Source: Tupaia tana (lineage: Eukaryota > Chordata > Mammalia > Scandentia > Tupaiidae). Taken from it: 64,000 bases of DNA. The notes under the pieces were generated by a model. That model ran no database searches. It saw only the letters and a program-made list of their open reading frames with translations, and was not told the DNA's origin. Made by a program: the position numbers and the translations under genes. Position 1 is the stretch's first letter; each line of letters opens with the position of its first letter. Of the stretch, positions 34,730-48,060 are shown one piece after another. Location of the stretch: assembly GCA_026018925.1 (NCBI GenBank), contig JAKSZU010000006.1, positions 192,397,449 through 192,461,448 of the forward strand, given 5' to 3'.

Positions 34730-34925
34730 ATGTGGTTTCTTAGGGAAAAAAAAATCCTCATTGGACACAGAAATGGATTATTCATCAGTTGAAGATAATG
34801 TGTATAGTATCTCTGACTGGATTGGTGTGAAATTTATTGATATTGTAAAATTAGCTTTACAAGCTAAGTGATGTATAGTGATTGAATGTATAAAAGAAAT
34901 TAAAAGAAAATAAAATACATTTAAA
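34730..34925 (+). mobile_element. L1 3' end fragment
   Basis: 'ttggacacagaaatggattattcatcagttgaagataatgtg', 'ctgactggattggtg', 'gctttacaagctaagtgatgtatagtgattgaatgtataaaag', then an A-rich tail. It shares its terminal block with the L1 at 4294-7680. The left edge is uncertain. Confidence 0.75.
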
Positions 34926-37900
34926 AAGTCAATCATCAAGACTTGTTTTTTCCCCTTAATAGACTGCACTAGCCACCTGACTTTGAAGTGATTGTGCGTC
35001 AGTGGTTCAGTGGTTTATAGAAACCCTGGCAAATACCCTCTTCCTAAAGTCCCAAATGGAAAACAAGGTTCCCCCTCTGACGCTACTAATATTAACTTCT
35101 TTCCTCATATCTCATGTTGAAAACAAAGCCAGGAGAAGGAATTCACAACTAGCTTTCCTTATTTTCCTCTCTCTGTCCCTTTTCCTTTCTAGAATCCATT
35201 GAGACAAGCCTTCATGTAGAGCAGGGTTTCATGTTCTATAAATTATAAGAGATGTCTGAACTGACTGCTCCAAGATGATTGTTTATTTGCAAGGATGAGG
35301 AATATAAAAATAATGCAAGTTCTCTCTTTAGAATAGTTAATCATTTGACTTCTTATTATGGGAGCAAAGTGCCAGCACTAATCTCAACCCACAAAATCTT
35401 TCTTCCTTTTTTCTAGGCTACTCCTTTATTCCTTTATCATTTTTATTATTTGGGTGAGTTCTCTTTGCATTCCTTCTGTAACAAATCCAAATCTTCCCTA
35501 GACATATCGTTGCCTCAGGCAAAGTAAAGCAATGGTCTTGTACTCTGAAAGGCAAAATAAAAAAGCACGTCAATAATTTTCAAAACATTACCCCATTGTA
35601 CATGCTTATTTTAAGGTACTTGCAAGACATTTTAAAAAGTAAATCCCCTTTGGTAATCCAGAGAAATTTGTTTCCCCGTTTTAACTTAAAGTTTAAGCAA
35701 TGTCCTAATCTTCATGCAGCCTCTTATTATGATTAATCATCACTAATGGAGCTTGACCATAAACCAAGAGGAGTTTTTATGCTCTTAAACTTATTTAAAG
35801 AACCCATTTGGTTTCATGGGGAAAAAAATAAGAATTCAATATATCCCATCGTAATTTTCAGGTACACACATCCCAAGACACACCACCCACCCTATTTAAC
35901 AATGTTTATTATCTTGTAGTGCCAGGACTACAAAGATCAGTGGAGAATAGAGATAAACAGATCATCAAACTTGAAAAAATCCTGGAAAGGTCAAGGGAGG
36001 GATCACAAGAGAGAACTAATCAGATCACAGCCAAGAGTCAAATACTTCATACATACCAAAGTGAAGGCAAACACAGAGCTAGAACTCAGCTACAACTAAA
36101 CAAGATCTAAAGGTCACCTCTTGAGAGCACAAGCTGTGTACTAAGCCAGTTGGAAAATGTCGAGGTTGGAAAAGCAATGCAAGTGTCAAAAGACTACCAG
36201 GCGTCGGGATATATTTGTTTTAGGAAACCATGGGGATGAGATAAGCATTTTGAAATAATTTTCTAGTTTATTTTTTTCTCACATGAATTGGTTCTAGATT
36301 GATCAGTGGGAAGTTGAGAAGTAATGATTACTTCTTTTTTATTTTTATTTATTTTTGTGTGTGTGTGCGCCTGAGTTTATGGCTGATATTGCCTCACACA
36401 GTAACAGAAAATTCTGGACTCTAACAAGGTGATACAGGACTGAAAAGAAGAAAAAAACAAACTCCAAGTAGAGAGTACAGAGTGACTATAAGCAGAGATT
36501 ACTATTAAGGTAGCAATATCAGAAATCAAGAAGAAAGTAAAGATGGGATCAGAGTTCAGCAGAACAGATGAATCTTGAGCGATGGCTTGGAACACTAAAT
36601 GGAACCTATGAGTTTCCTGTGAATCAGAATATTGAAGAGCTGTGGGTGGAGTCAAAAAATGTAATCAGAATAGTGCTCAAGCTAGAGGACTGGGAGTCAG
36701 AAATTCAGAGATTCTGGTAAGAAAGCTCTAGATGGCGTCAGGATAAGGAGACTGCTATTAAGCAGGTTATAATTTTATTTAGAATAATGAAAACAATTTG
36801 TATCAAAAAATGGCACAAGCCCAAGTTCTATATGATATGAAGGCAGTACAGGTTTCATTTGTGTAGCCGTTTTCCAATTTGTATATCTCAACAATAGGTC
36901 AATAAACTTTCAGTTGTGGTCAATGCAAATTCCTATGTCATCAACAAGCAGTTAGCAAAAACTATATTAATCCACACCTTTTAAGTGCTTTAAAGCATTC
37001 TAAATTATGTAAATGCCACTTTTTTTTCTGAGTCATTGTCAAGGATATGAAATCAGATACCATTCTCTCTATCCCTGTTACTTTTTTCTTTTCTTAAGCC
37101 ATAAGTTCATATAAAATATGGTATTTAATGGCTCCTCATTCAGCCAACACCTATTTTCATATCAGTATGACAAGCGTTCAGTGCCTTGAAGAATGTAAAG
37201 ATATATAAAATGCGGTTCTTGTGTTGAGGACTTCGGAATAGATATTATACCTATGATTGGAAATAGGAGAAAATTAGGTTTTGTGTTTGAGTTCCATTTC
37301 TTCTAGAAAAGGAGATATTTGACAGTACTAACATCAGTCTTAAAAAATAAATAAATAAAATCACACATTCTCCATAGTAGCAATTAAAACTTCAAAAGGT
37401 CAAACTGTTTTTGTTGACAGGAGAAGGAAAAAGCCACATCTGCCTTATTTTTATTGCACACTCCAATCTTGAAAAACTGGAGCATTGAAAATAACCAGGA
37501 AATATTTTTTGAACAAATATAATTGGGGAAAAATTTCAATACTATGACTATGACATGAAGTAGACCCAGCTAAGCCCTACAAGTCCTTAGTAGGTGGGAC
37601 TAGTATTATGGGGAATGACATGTCTCACTGAGTGCAACTTCATTTCATTTTGGAAGATGCCAAGAGACCAGATTGGTTTCTAGGGCTCAGGAAGACCTTG
37701 ATCCTATCCAGATTATCCCTACCAGTGAGCACATGGGCATATCCTTAGGGGTTTTGGAGACTAAAAAATATGTTTGATGGTAGTAGACATTCTGTCTCAT
37801 GATACAGTAACAAAGCCATTTAACCAGCCAACTTTATAGATGGTGCTCAACTCAGACTGTTTTCTATGTTGTATCAGATTTAGCTGTTCCATAGATCAAC

Positions 37901-39260
37901 ATATTTAGGTCAATGAACATTGCCCTTCAATCTGTTTGAAGCATTTTCTAGATCATTCTTGTTGGGAAATAATTGTATTCTTTCAATTTTAAATTAGTTT
38001 TTCCCTTGTGCTTTAGCACTGATTTTTTGTGTAACATTCTAGAAAGAGCTTTAGACACCCCAGCAGGGGGTTGTATTACACATAAAAATCATTGCTTAAC
38101 TGACATCAGTTTTGGACCCCTGCCATTTGTGTATAACTTCTCGCTTTTGCCCTTCAAATGAACTGTATATAAATAGTCACAAAATAAACTCATTATGGAG
38201 TTGGAAGTTGAACATATGTCTGAAATGTCACAGCATTCTTTGCAGCCAATGTGAGATCGTCTATAGATTACCATTTTTATTTTCAATAATAAAAGCTTTT
38301 CCTTTGAAGCCAAGTTCTAGGGTTTAAAGCACAGCTCAACAAATTTTTCTTTGATATAGAAACACCATTTTTTTAAGTTTTATTTTCTGCCAATGTAGTA
38401 CCACTGGGAATTTTATAATAGTTCAATGACAAAAAATATATGTCATAACTCTCCTAGCACAAATAGCTTTTTTAAGAGTTCAGCACTAATCTTTGGCTTT
38501 ATTTGCCCATATGTGAGTGTCACAAATAACATAAATCAAACATTTTCTAAATATATGTATAGACAGTGCTCAATATAAATGTGTTCAACAAATAATAGTG
38601 AATAGAATTGAATTTTCAGGAAAACAGAAATACATAGTCTGGAATAAAAACTTTGGGTTAAAAGTGTTATGCTTCAAATCCAGACTATTGATTTATCTGT
38701 AACCTACATACTCATATTCAAAAGTGATTTGGAATTTAAAGAAATTTACATTAGTCAGAATGTCCTGTATTTTTCTTTGGTAGCAACATCAAGATCACCG
38801 TGGTGTAACATAACGTAAATTTGTTTCTCACTCAGACAAAGCCCACTATCTAGGCCACTTTGACATGACATTTCTTCCTCACCAAGTTTCTGGCTTCACT
38901 GGAATAGAGGTAAACATAACAACTCCTGCACCAGCTCACATGTGGCATATGCTGTTAACTTTCAAATGCTCCCTTCTGAAAAGTGTGATCCTAACCTTGC
39001 TTAAATGAATAAGTCATAAAATAGCTAATTGTCCAATTTTTTAAAAGTAGTTAAGTCACACAGTAAAACCTATCACGTTCTGTCAGAGACCACTGGGTGG
39101 GACTAGTCACATAATAATGTCCCATGTAATGCAAAAAAGTCATAAAATTTTGTTTCTCATATGGACAAAAAGGTGAATACGATTGATAATATTGGTGAAC
39201 ACTAATAATGTTCACTTCAAAACTCCGTGAAAATCAGACTTGACTTGAAGCTATCCTCTT
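34926..39260. other. Largely unassigned, mostly single-copy DNA
   Basis: 4.3 kb without a secure repeat or gene. 37135-37250 has an L2/MIR flavour ('tcattcagccaacacctattttc', 'aatgtaaagatatataaaatgcggttcttgtg'). 35600-35830 is repeat-free and contains 'tatgattaatcatcactaatgg', with the flanking 'aagtttaagcaatgtcctaatc'. Open frames here (60-92 codons) look random. Confidence 0.4.
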
Positions 39261-39703
39261 TGTAGTGGGTTGAATAATATCTCTCAAATTTGGCTCCACC
39301 AAGAACTACAGAACAGGATTTTATTGAGAAATGGAGTCTTTGTATATGTAGTTAGTTAAGATGAGGTCCTACTAGATTATGATGGGCTCTAAATCCAATA
39401 ATTGGTGTCCTTATCAGAAGAGCATGTGAAAATATGGAGAGATGCACAGAAAATGCTATGTGACAACAGAGATGGAGATTGAAGTGATGTGTCTTCAAAC
39501 CAAGGAATGCCATGGGTTGCCAAGTACCACCAGAAACTAGGTACAGAACAGATGCTCCCTAAGAGCCACCAGAAGGAACCAGCCTTGTCAGTACCTTTAT
39601 TTTAGCGTTCTAGCCTCCAGAACTGTGAGAAGATAAGTTTTTCTTACTTTAACCCATCTGGTTCGTGGTGATTTGTTATGACAGTCCTAGAAAATTGATA
39701 TAC
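39261..39703 (+). mobile_element. ERVL-MaLR solo LTR, MLT1-type
   Basis: 'gtgggttgaataatatctctc', 'gtctttgtatatgtagttagttaagatgaggtc', 'gggctctaaatccaataattggtgtccttatcagaagag', 'ccaccagaaactaggtacag', 'ctagcctccagaactgtgagaagataag', ending 'gtcctagaaaattgatata'. This is a clear colinear match to the MLT1 LTR plan. Confidence 0.85.
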
Positions 39704-41408
39704 CATGACCCTTTTCCTCTCCAAAACAAAACAAAAAAATCAACTCCCACTTGTTCTGACCTACAGACAAACGCAAAAGTATCATCATACCAGCATTTAT
39801 CAGAGGCTTAGCTTTATTTTAACAACTTAAGAAATTCATTTTGAGAACAGTCATCAACTATATTACACTGCATTACTTAAACTCAACAGGACATCATTTA
39901 ATGATGAATCAAAGGATCAGTCTGCCCTCTTTATGCAAATAGTTTTTAAAGTATTTGTTCTGGAACTCTAGAAATTTGTGAGGAATTTCAAGTCTCTGAG
40001 GAAGCTAAGAACAATTAGAATGGAACTAATAGCTTGTACATTTTATTGTACTTTTACTGTTTCAGTAACACTGAAGAGGTTAGGCATATCGAGTTGGGGT
40101 TAGAAAGTAGGGTTAAAACTTGTAAGAACGTCAGAATTTCTGTGCCAAGGTCACCATTTAGCAATTGCACTAATAGCTAAATAGGATGCCAAAAGTAGAT
40201 TGCAATAAAACCAGGTCAATGAGAAGACAGAATGAAGTATTTAAATTATTTCTTCTTTTAAAGATATAGACATCCTGTAATATACCATCGCCCTTCTTAT
40301 GAAGAGTACTTTATTCTTTACTCAAGTCATCAGTCTTCCAGAAACAGATTAAACTGTGCCGTTTCCAGAATGTTTTCAGACTATTTTCCTTTCCTAGGAA
40401 GACTCTCTCCTATCATGTTTGCAATGAAGCAGAAAAGAACTACAAAACACTGCAATTTCTATTACATCAATTTATTGACATTAATATTTAGTTTCACTTT
40501 GCAAACGCAACCACCTTTGAAGCATGCTTATAGTTCTTTGCTGCATCTTATTTCAAGCTCATTTTTATCAGTGTTAGTATTTGAGCTCTTGTGGCATATC
40601 TAGTTAGATGGAAAAAAAAATTCCTGAAGTGGCTACTGCACTATGGGAATATACCCAGGCATTATCGCTGAAGTACTGCCATTATGTAGTAATTCTAAGG
40701 GTCTAATTCACTTCAACAATGTCCTGTGATGGGTTAGGGCTAATGTATAGGTTCTGCCTTGGGAATTATAACCCAATATATAATTTTGATGTATCCATAT
40801 GAATGCAAGTGTAATTCTGAATCCATAATAACTAACATCATCATAGCTGAAAGCTGGCATTTTTATGTTTATCTCCCCACCAAGTTGATATGGCTTTTCC
40901 AATAGTGCAGTTGGTTTTAATATTACAATACCTACATTGAAATAGGTTAAAATATTCTCTGCCATGATTGCTGTTAAGTGAAACAAGAGCATTAAAATGT
41001 GTAGCCAGGCATGGGAGAATAGCTCTCCGTGTTTAGATGTTTTGGAATGTGGAGATCAAAATTAGTCCCAAATTTCTCGATATAAGCCATATTACTAAGT
41101 GAATTGTGTTTTCTTCAGTTTGCACAGAATTCAGTTATCCATTTCTTTCCATTTTTCATTCATCCATAACAGTGACTATTTTTTTTTTCACCATTCAAAG
41201 GAGTCTAAATTATTTTATAACTCATGGTGGTCAGAAAGTTTGTGTTTCCTTAGAAAGATTATTCTTTCCATGTTATTCAAAAAACACACTCTTTTTTTGG
41301 TTTATGCTATGATATGTCATTTTTGACTTTCATGTTATGGCTTTGGAAATTGTCTACTTGATCATTCTCTGTCCTCATGCCATCACTGAAAAAAAAGATC
41401 TTAAAGTC
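39704..41408. other. Unassigned AT-rich DNA
   Basis: No gene or repeat recognised. The 94-codon minus frame at 40708-40992 has no family motif. Confidence 0.4.
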
Positions 41409-41426
41409 AAGAATGCTTCAAAAGTT

Positions 41427-41705
41427 GGGAACAGCAGTTAGCATAATGGCTATGTCGCTGAACTCCTATGCAGTCAACCACGGTTCGAGTCCCAGACCCG
41501 GTGGCTTAAACTCACACCAGGCACACGTGCATGTGTGCCCAAGATCTCAAGAAGAGAAGGAAGGAGAAGGGATTGCAGCATGGCCATCCTCCCTGGGGGG
41601 CTGATTTCTCGCTTTCTGTCTCTCTAATTTGCTCTGTCTTTCTGGCGAGCACATGAACCCTGTAGCAAAAACCTCTCCAAAAAAAAGAAACAAAGAAAGA
41701 AAGAA
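41427..41705 (+). mobile_element. tRNA-headed SINE
   Basis: Head 'gggaacagcagttagcataatggc'. An exact 18-bp duplication, aagaatgcttcaaaagtt, lies at 41409-41426 and 41706-41723, the longest of any SINE here. Confidence 0.95.
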
Positions 41706-41723
41706 AAGAATGCTTCAAAAGTT

Positions 41724-42169
41724 ATAGTCTATGCTTCAAACACTGTAAGACTGGATTTTTAAATCTCACCATCTTGATAATAGTAACAGGGGGTGATAAT
41801 GTTAAAAAAAAATTAACCTATCTAGCTCCTAATTTGTAGATTTTATAGGATTATGCAACAGGAACAAATGAAAATATTTCTGAGTGGCTTCTGTAAAACC
41901 CTTACTAAATATGTGACTACCAAGGAAGACAAACCTCCTAGAGTTAAGAGTCTAAGGTACATAATGAAACCCAAAGCAAAACAAATGTACTTAAAGATAA
42001 TTTCAATCTTTAGAGATAGCTCTTCAAACTGTTACAGCAAATTAACTCTGTACAGTTTAATTTCTGACCTAGCTATACTATTTTTGATTGTTTGTGAGGC
42101 ACTCACAAATAACAGAACACCTACCATTTAAGTTCTTTTAACTTCCAAATGTAATTAATAGTGAAGAAC
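41724..42169. other. Unassigned DNA
   Basis: No gene or repeat recognised. The 92-codon frame at 41853-42131 has no visible relatives. Confidence 0.45.
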
Positions 42170-42185
42170 AAGATTTGATTCTTCT

Positions 42186-42440
42186 GGGAACCAGCAGTTA
42201 GTGTAATGGCTATGTCGCTGGACTCCCACGTAATCGACCGCGGTTCGTGTCCCAGACCCAGTGGCTTAAAGCCGGGTGCATGTGCGTGCGTGCCCAAGAT
42301 CCCGAGAGGAGAATAGAGGAGAAGGGATTGCGGTGTGACCATCCCCCCTGGGGGGTGATTTCTCGCTTTCTGTCTCTATGTCTCTCTCTGTCTGTCTGGC
42401 GAGCATACGTGCCCTATAGCAAAAATCTCTCCAAAAAAAA
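42186..42440 (+). mobile_element. tRNA-headed SINE, 'gggaacc' subfamily
   Basis: Near-consensus, with a small deletion between 'gtggcttaaa' and 'gccgggtgc'. Duplication aagatttgattctt lies at 42170-42183 and 42441-42454. Confidence 0.93.
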
Positions 42441-42454
42441 AAGATTTGATTCTT

Positions 42455-43336
42455 CCAAAGCTCCAAGCAAAACTGACAATGTTAACATTAACCAATGTTA
42501 AATACAATGTGATATTATTAACCTTTCCTACTTTATATTATGTGGCTACGCTATGTAGCCAATCTATTATGCTACTGTTATCGATGCAAAACCCTTTTCT
42601 GAAGCCTTTTCAATGCATTAACATTCAAATCCAAACCAATGAACATTATATTTCATTGTGTTTGCCTACTCTTAATCTCCACTACGACAATTAAAAACCA
42701 TAAAATAGTGAAGTAAAATCTATAATGAAAAGAGTTATTTCCCTCTGAGATTTGACTAATATTATGACAATCTGCTTTCTTGTTACCATACATTTTAAAT
42801 GAAGTGATGTGTTTTGTGCCAGTATTTAAAAACTGTCTTTTGAATTCTTACCAAAAATAGTATTTCAGGCTAAACTTCAAAGACAAAAACATTTAGTAGC
42901 TGTCTTGAAACAGATTTTAATATTCGCATTTGTTGAGGCACCTTTTTGGATAGGTAATACAATTCCATTATACCATCACTAGAAATCAGTAATGTTAAAA
43001 CAGCTTGGGAGATATTAGACCTTTTAAAAATATTCTTGAAGTGAATAAGAAATCTAATTGTAGTGTTGGATGAGAAATGAAAAAGAAACTACTAATATTT
43101 TTACCAATGAAATACAGGATATATTAACTTTATTCATTGCTGCCGTGAGAAACTGAAAGGTGGAAATGTGAAGATTGCTGGACACGTTCTAAAAGGCTTT
43201 GTAAATCAATTTTATTATGCAATTATTAAATTTAATTGTTATATTTCCAGAATATTAAGCATCTATTTTGCTTTTAAAATTTTAATTATATGTAAGTTGT
43301 AATTAGTGAAGATATTGGCCTAAATAATTTTAAAAT
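42455..43336. other. Unassigned AT-rich DNA
   Basis: No gene or repeat recognised. Confidence 0.45.
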
Positions 43337-43346
43337 GAGAATCAGT

Positions 43347-43612
43347 GGGACCAGCAGATGGTGTAATGGTTACATCACTCGACTCCCACAGGGCTGACCG
43401 CACTATAAGCCCTGGACACAGAAGCTTTAAACTTACACTAAGTGCACGTGCAGATGTGCCCAAAATTCTGAAAGGAGAATGGAGGAGAAGGGATTACAAC
43501 ATAGCCATACCATTTGTGGGGAGTGATTTCTCGCTTTTTGTCTCTCTGTCTCTGTCTCTCTAGCAAGTGCACATGCCCTATTGCAAAAATCAATCTTAAA
43601 GAAAGAGAGAGA
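43347..43612 (+). mobile_element. tRNA-headed SINE
   Basis: Head 'gggaccagcagatggtgtaatggttacatcactcg'. Instead of a plain A tail it ends 'cttaaagaaagagagagag'. Duplication gagaatcaRt lies at 43337-43346 and 43613-43622. Confidence 0.88.
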
Positions 43613-43622
43613 GAGAATCAAT

Positions 43623-45198
43623 ATCTTTCCATTTCTGTGTGTAAAATGTGCAAAGAGAAACTCTGCACTAACAAGAAAGCACAAAGAAACAAGTTTTCAG
43701 GATTCTGGGGCTATTTCAAACATCTGGGAAAAATCCTACCCCTTCCCACGAGGACACAGAAAATAAGAAATTGATGTAATTTTTCCTACCATCAGTCAGA
43801 TAATTGGAGTAAGAGCTTGGGGACAAGAACTCAGAAATCATAAACATACATAACGAACAGCAGCCTGCTCCTAGGATATCAGCAATTTAATATCCTAGTT
43901 CAAATTTGTAATCTTTCAATGTCAAAGGTCTGCTATGAAATGAGTTACCACACCCAATGTCGTCTTACAAATACCACTGAAGCATTTTTGGTTGAAGTTA
44001 GAACATAACTCCCAAAGTTGCCCATGATAATCACTACACAAATTTAAATTTATCTTTTGTTGCTAAATCTTCATGTCTTGGTTACAAAGATGCTACAAGT
44101 TTGATCCACAATGAGCAAAAGGAATTTTTTAAATAAATATAAACATGATAACCTAAGATATTTATCAAAGATTCTTAATCTACTCTTCAAAAAGGCAAAA
44201 ACATATTGATAGCTTTAAAACAGAGATCTTGATCTTATCTACATGTGACCTTCAACTAACTAAGTTAAAACAAACAAATAAATCAAAATGGACTTTGAAA
44301 AATAATCAAAATAACTGATATTCCTGACCTGGTGAAAACAAATGATCAGAATATTTTCCTAAGGACACGGGTATACTGAGAAAAATAACACCACTCTATT
44401 AATTGAATTTCTGACACAAATAGAAAAAGGTATTTTGATATAACTGTATGTTTCAAAAATTATTGTAAAATATCACTTTTAAAGAAATGAGCACACCAGG
44501 CCCTTCAGTATGCCCTTCTGTTTGCCTGTCTTAACCTATTTTTTGAAATCTGCCTACTGTACCCCACAAAAGCACAAGATCACCACTCAAAGCATAGCTA
44601 TGTCAGTCCTGCCAGGATTTTCTTCTTTGCTTCCTAAATTCCAGCTCATTTTCATTATCCCTAGCTTTTCAATTGCTCTAGGGTTCACTTTGACTCTCTG
44701 TTCAAAACAAGAGCACTCATCCCTTGACAATGCAATTTGATCAAGTAATATGTTCAAACTCAGATTCCTTTCACGGATGACCTTGTGTATCCCAGCATTA
44801 CCACACATCACAGCTACATGTAACATCTACACAGTTTTATGGGACTGACTTCCTGAAAATCCTTGTCACCTAAAAAATAGAATTGAATACTATTTCCATG
44901 AACCAAGCTGACTCCAAGGGTCTCACCTCTCTGGGAGCAAAAACTGGTATAAGGATGCTAGTCCACTTCTTGAAGCTAGTTTTATCAACCCAGGAGTGCA
45001 AAAATGAAGCTTCTATTTTATCTTTTTTATAGTCCTTGTAAACCTAAGAAGTAATATATGCTTTTCTATGATACTTTTCCCACAACACAAAAGCAAAGCT
45101 TTCTGCATGGGAGTTTGTAAAGACGTATGTAGCTGGTGAGTAGGGGGTGGGGGGCTAAAAGGAGAAAACAGATCATGGGTGGTCAAAAAACTACCAAA
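43623..45198. other. Unassigned AT-rich DNA
   Basis: About 1.6 kb with no recognised gene or repeat. Confidence 0.45.
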
Positions 45199-45365
45199 CT
45201 GATAGAAAGCATTACTATTTGTGAGGCATCCTTCTAAGCACTTTACATGTACTAACTAACACATTTTCAGAACAATCTTATTAAGCAGGAACTATTAGTA
45301 TAATCCCAAATAACTTGCCCGAAGATACAGTGCTAGAAAGTGGAGGACCCAGAATTCAAACTCTC
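45199..45365 (-). mobile_element. MIR fragment
   Basis: Reverse-oriented MIR: 'ttctaagcactttacatgtactaactaacacattttcagaacaatcttattaagcaggaactattagtataat', then 'aacttgcccgaagatacagtgctagaaagtggaggacccagaattcaaac'. Confidence 0.82.
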
Positions 45366-46231
45366 TATGTGTGCAGTATTGTTAGAGATATAGTTGCAGA
45401 AAGTGCTTCATGGCCCTCTAGTGTCACATTATCCTTAGCCAACCTGAAAACATATGGTAACTCTGCCTCCTACAATGAGGGCAACTATGGCATCTTCCGA
45501 TTCTAGTGGAGCAGGCGGATATGTGAAGTTTGGCATAGTAGTTAATTATGCCAACAAACACCATTTCCTAGTGCTGAAGTTATAAGAGTACGATCCTGTG
45601 CTGTGAGTGAGTCATTTTCAAGATTGCTACAGAAAGATACACCCAGCCAAACCCTCAAGCTCCCGAGTGTTCCCAGATATACACAAGGACAGCAACAGCT
45701 GGTATCATTTTACACATTGCTTTGTTGTCACCGTCTGGTTGCTCAACCCACCCCAAATCCAGTTTCTTAAACTATGAGAGATATAGAACTTGCCTGATTC
45801 CTATTTGCCCCTGACGGTCTGCCCTAGAACTACACATAATCAACTTTCCATATGCCATGCTTTCATCGCATTATTTTGCTCAGACTTCCCCATTATAAAA
45901 TAAACCATTTAAGACATCTCCAAATGAATCAGATGGAAGAGTGAGAGTAAAACAAAAAGAGGAAGTATTTCATTTTGCTGTAGAATAAGGGTGATGGAAT
46001 TTTGTCTAATAGCTGAAAGGATACTATTGCCTTGGTGTTATCAGGCACCTTGTAGACCAAACCCTATGGACTCAACTGCTCTTTGAGCAAAACTGTAAGA
46101 AAATAAACATCTGAGTCACTAGTTCTAAACCATTACACACTATCCTTTCCTGCTTCTGTAATCCCAGTACTGTGTGTTAGCATCTGAGTCTCATCTAAAC
46201 TATGCCTCATACTGTTTTTTTCTTTCTGTGC
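45366..46231. other. Unassigned DNA
   Basis: No gene or repeat recognised. Confidence 0.45.
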
Positions 46232-46425
46232 ACTTTTTAAAATTTATTTATTTATTATACATTCAGCCATTGTGTATCATTACAGCTTGTAAGATGAATT
46301 TTCCCAGCATGAATATATTGTATATTACTCCAGTTAAAGGTATTATCATATGCGTTATCATCAACAGATAATTTTCCATTTTTGTGTCCCTTAAGCATTT
46401 TGCTTCTTTATTTTTTTTTCTTTTC
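46232..46425 (-). mobile_element. L1 3' end fragment
   Basis: Plus-strand text 'atttatttatttattatacattcagccattgtgtatcattacagcttgtaagatgaattttcccagcatg...acagataattttccatttttgtgtcccttaagcattttgc' is the reverse complement of the L1 terminal block seen at 10690 and 19267. Confidence 0.8.
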
Positions 46426-46571
46426 TTTTTTTAACTTACATGCATGGTGAATAGTTTACAAACCAGAATTACCCTAAAATATCAGACCCTGAAAATAACA
46501 TATTCAACTCAAAGAAGTAAAGACCCACAGTCTGCTACTGTGTCCCTATGACTGATTAACATACCTTGAAA

Positions 46572-46963
46572 CAGTGGTCCCCAGCCCTCCTCACACCAGG
46601 GTTTGACCTTGTGGAAGATAATCCTTCCCTAGACCTGGGTTGGCAAGGAGTGGGGTGTGGGTTTGGTTCCAGCATGGCCCAAGATCATCTCCTTCACCAT
46701 GCACCCCATTTCGACCACTATCACATCACAGTATACAATGAAACAATCACACAACAGTAGGATTTGCATACCCCTGAGAATCCAGTACCACTGCTGATCT
46801 GACAGAAGGTGAAGCCCAGGTGGTATTCCAGCAACAGGGGGTACTTGAAACACAGACGAAGCCTTGTTAACTTGCGAAACCCCAACCCCTGCTGGAAAGC
46901 CAGAGCGTGGACAAGAGGCCACAGACAGGCACCTGTCTGCAGGCCAGGGATCAGGGATGCCTG
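46572..46963 (+). mobile_element. hAT-Charlie non-autonomous DNA transposon
   Basis: Starts 'cagtggtccccagccc', then 'caccagggtttgaccttgtggaagataatccttccctagacctggg', internal 'tgctgatctgacagaaggtgaagcccaggtgg', and ends 'gaggccacagacaggcacc...gggatgcctg'. An 8-bp duplication ccttRaaa lies at 46564-46571 and 46964-46971 (7/8), the hAT hallmark. It is complete end to end, with no transposase. It is less AT-rich than its surroundings, as expected for this family. Confidence 0.85.
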
Positions 46964-46971
46964 CCTTAAAA

Positions 46972-47371
46972 GAAAGAAAGTGTTCTAATATCATGGTGTT
47001 TTCTCTAAAAGTGTAGAATTTTTATGAAAAGATGTAAAGCATGAACTAATTGACAGGGAGTGCCTGGTAGGCAATTATGTATACTAAATTTTCTCTTGTG
47101 AGAAATATCAAGCAGAAGAAATATCGGATACTATTTTCATAACAAAAATGAACAATCTGCATAAATTAGAAAAGGCAAATGACAGTGTATATGTTTCATA
47201 TTTACTTATTCACTATTCAAATGTTTTGCAGTTGTGACATTCAGAAATTGATGGGCAGCATAATACCACAGTCTAAGATAACTTAAAGTCCGTAAGGGTA
47301 CGGTTGATATTTGTGATTCATTTACACCAATAACTCAATATATTTATATACATGTACGATTATGGCACTTC
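46972..47371. other. Unassigned DNA
   Basis: No gene or repeat recognised. Confidence 0.45.
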
Positions 47372-47386
47372 TTGATAACAAATATC

Positions 47387-47630
47387 TTTTTTATAAGATT
47401 TTGCCCATAGGGTGTGCATGCTTGCCATAGAGAGACAGAGAGAGGGAGTAAGCAATCACTCCGCAGGGGGGATGGCCATGCTGCAATCCCTTTTCCTACG
47501 TTATCTTTTTGGGTTTTTGGACATGCATGTACATGCGCCCTTTGTGATTTTCAAGCTTCTGGTCCAGGGCTCGAATAGTAGGCAATGTGGGTGGGAATCC
47601 AGTGCCTTAACCACCATGCCACCTGCTAGC
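47387..47630 (-). mobile_element. SINE, minus strand, diverged
   Basis: 'ataagattttgcccatagggtgtgc' at the tail end and 'agtgccttaaccaccatgccacctgctagcc' at the head end. A short duplication, tgataac, lies at 47373-47379 and 47632-47638. Confidence 0.8.
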
Positions 47631-47924
47631 CTGATAACTCATAACTTAATGACAACTATACATTACTTTAAAAAAAGTTTTAAAGATTTTATTTGCAATG
47701 TTGTACCACAAAAATTAAACATTTTAGTAACAAATTATTCTCTTGGCTATCTGATATAATTAATTACACAGATAAACTCATTTCTATCGGTTCCAAATAG
47801 TTAATGTAGTGTTTTAACATGAGTCTCCAAATACTTAAAAATATGTATAACCAGATCATGTAAAGTTTTGATACAGGAAAAGAAAATGTGTGATGCTGCA
47901 TATACCACATTACAAGTGTATAAG

Positions 47925-48060
47925 CTTGGACATCACCTAAATTCTCTGAGCCTCAAATTTCTCAACTATTTAAATGAGTTTACCATCTCAAGGTTAGAAG
48001 TACAGGATTGCTGTGGGGATCTGATGTAAACATTATATGAATGATGTTTATAAAACATTA
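47925..48060 (+). mobile_element. MIR fragment
   Basis: 'ggacatcacctaaattctctgagcctcaaatttctcaactatttaaatgagtttaccatctcaaggtt...aggattgctgtggggatctgatgtaaac' follows the MIR 3' half. Confidence 0.7.

Noticed and set aside
40995..41030. 'gtagccaggcatggg' as a second 7SL-type SINE
   Set aside because: Too short, and not followed by any further 7SL-like sequence.
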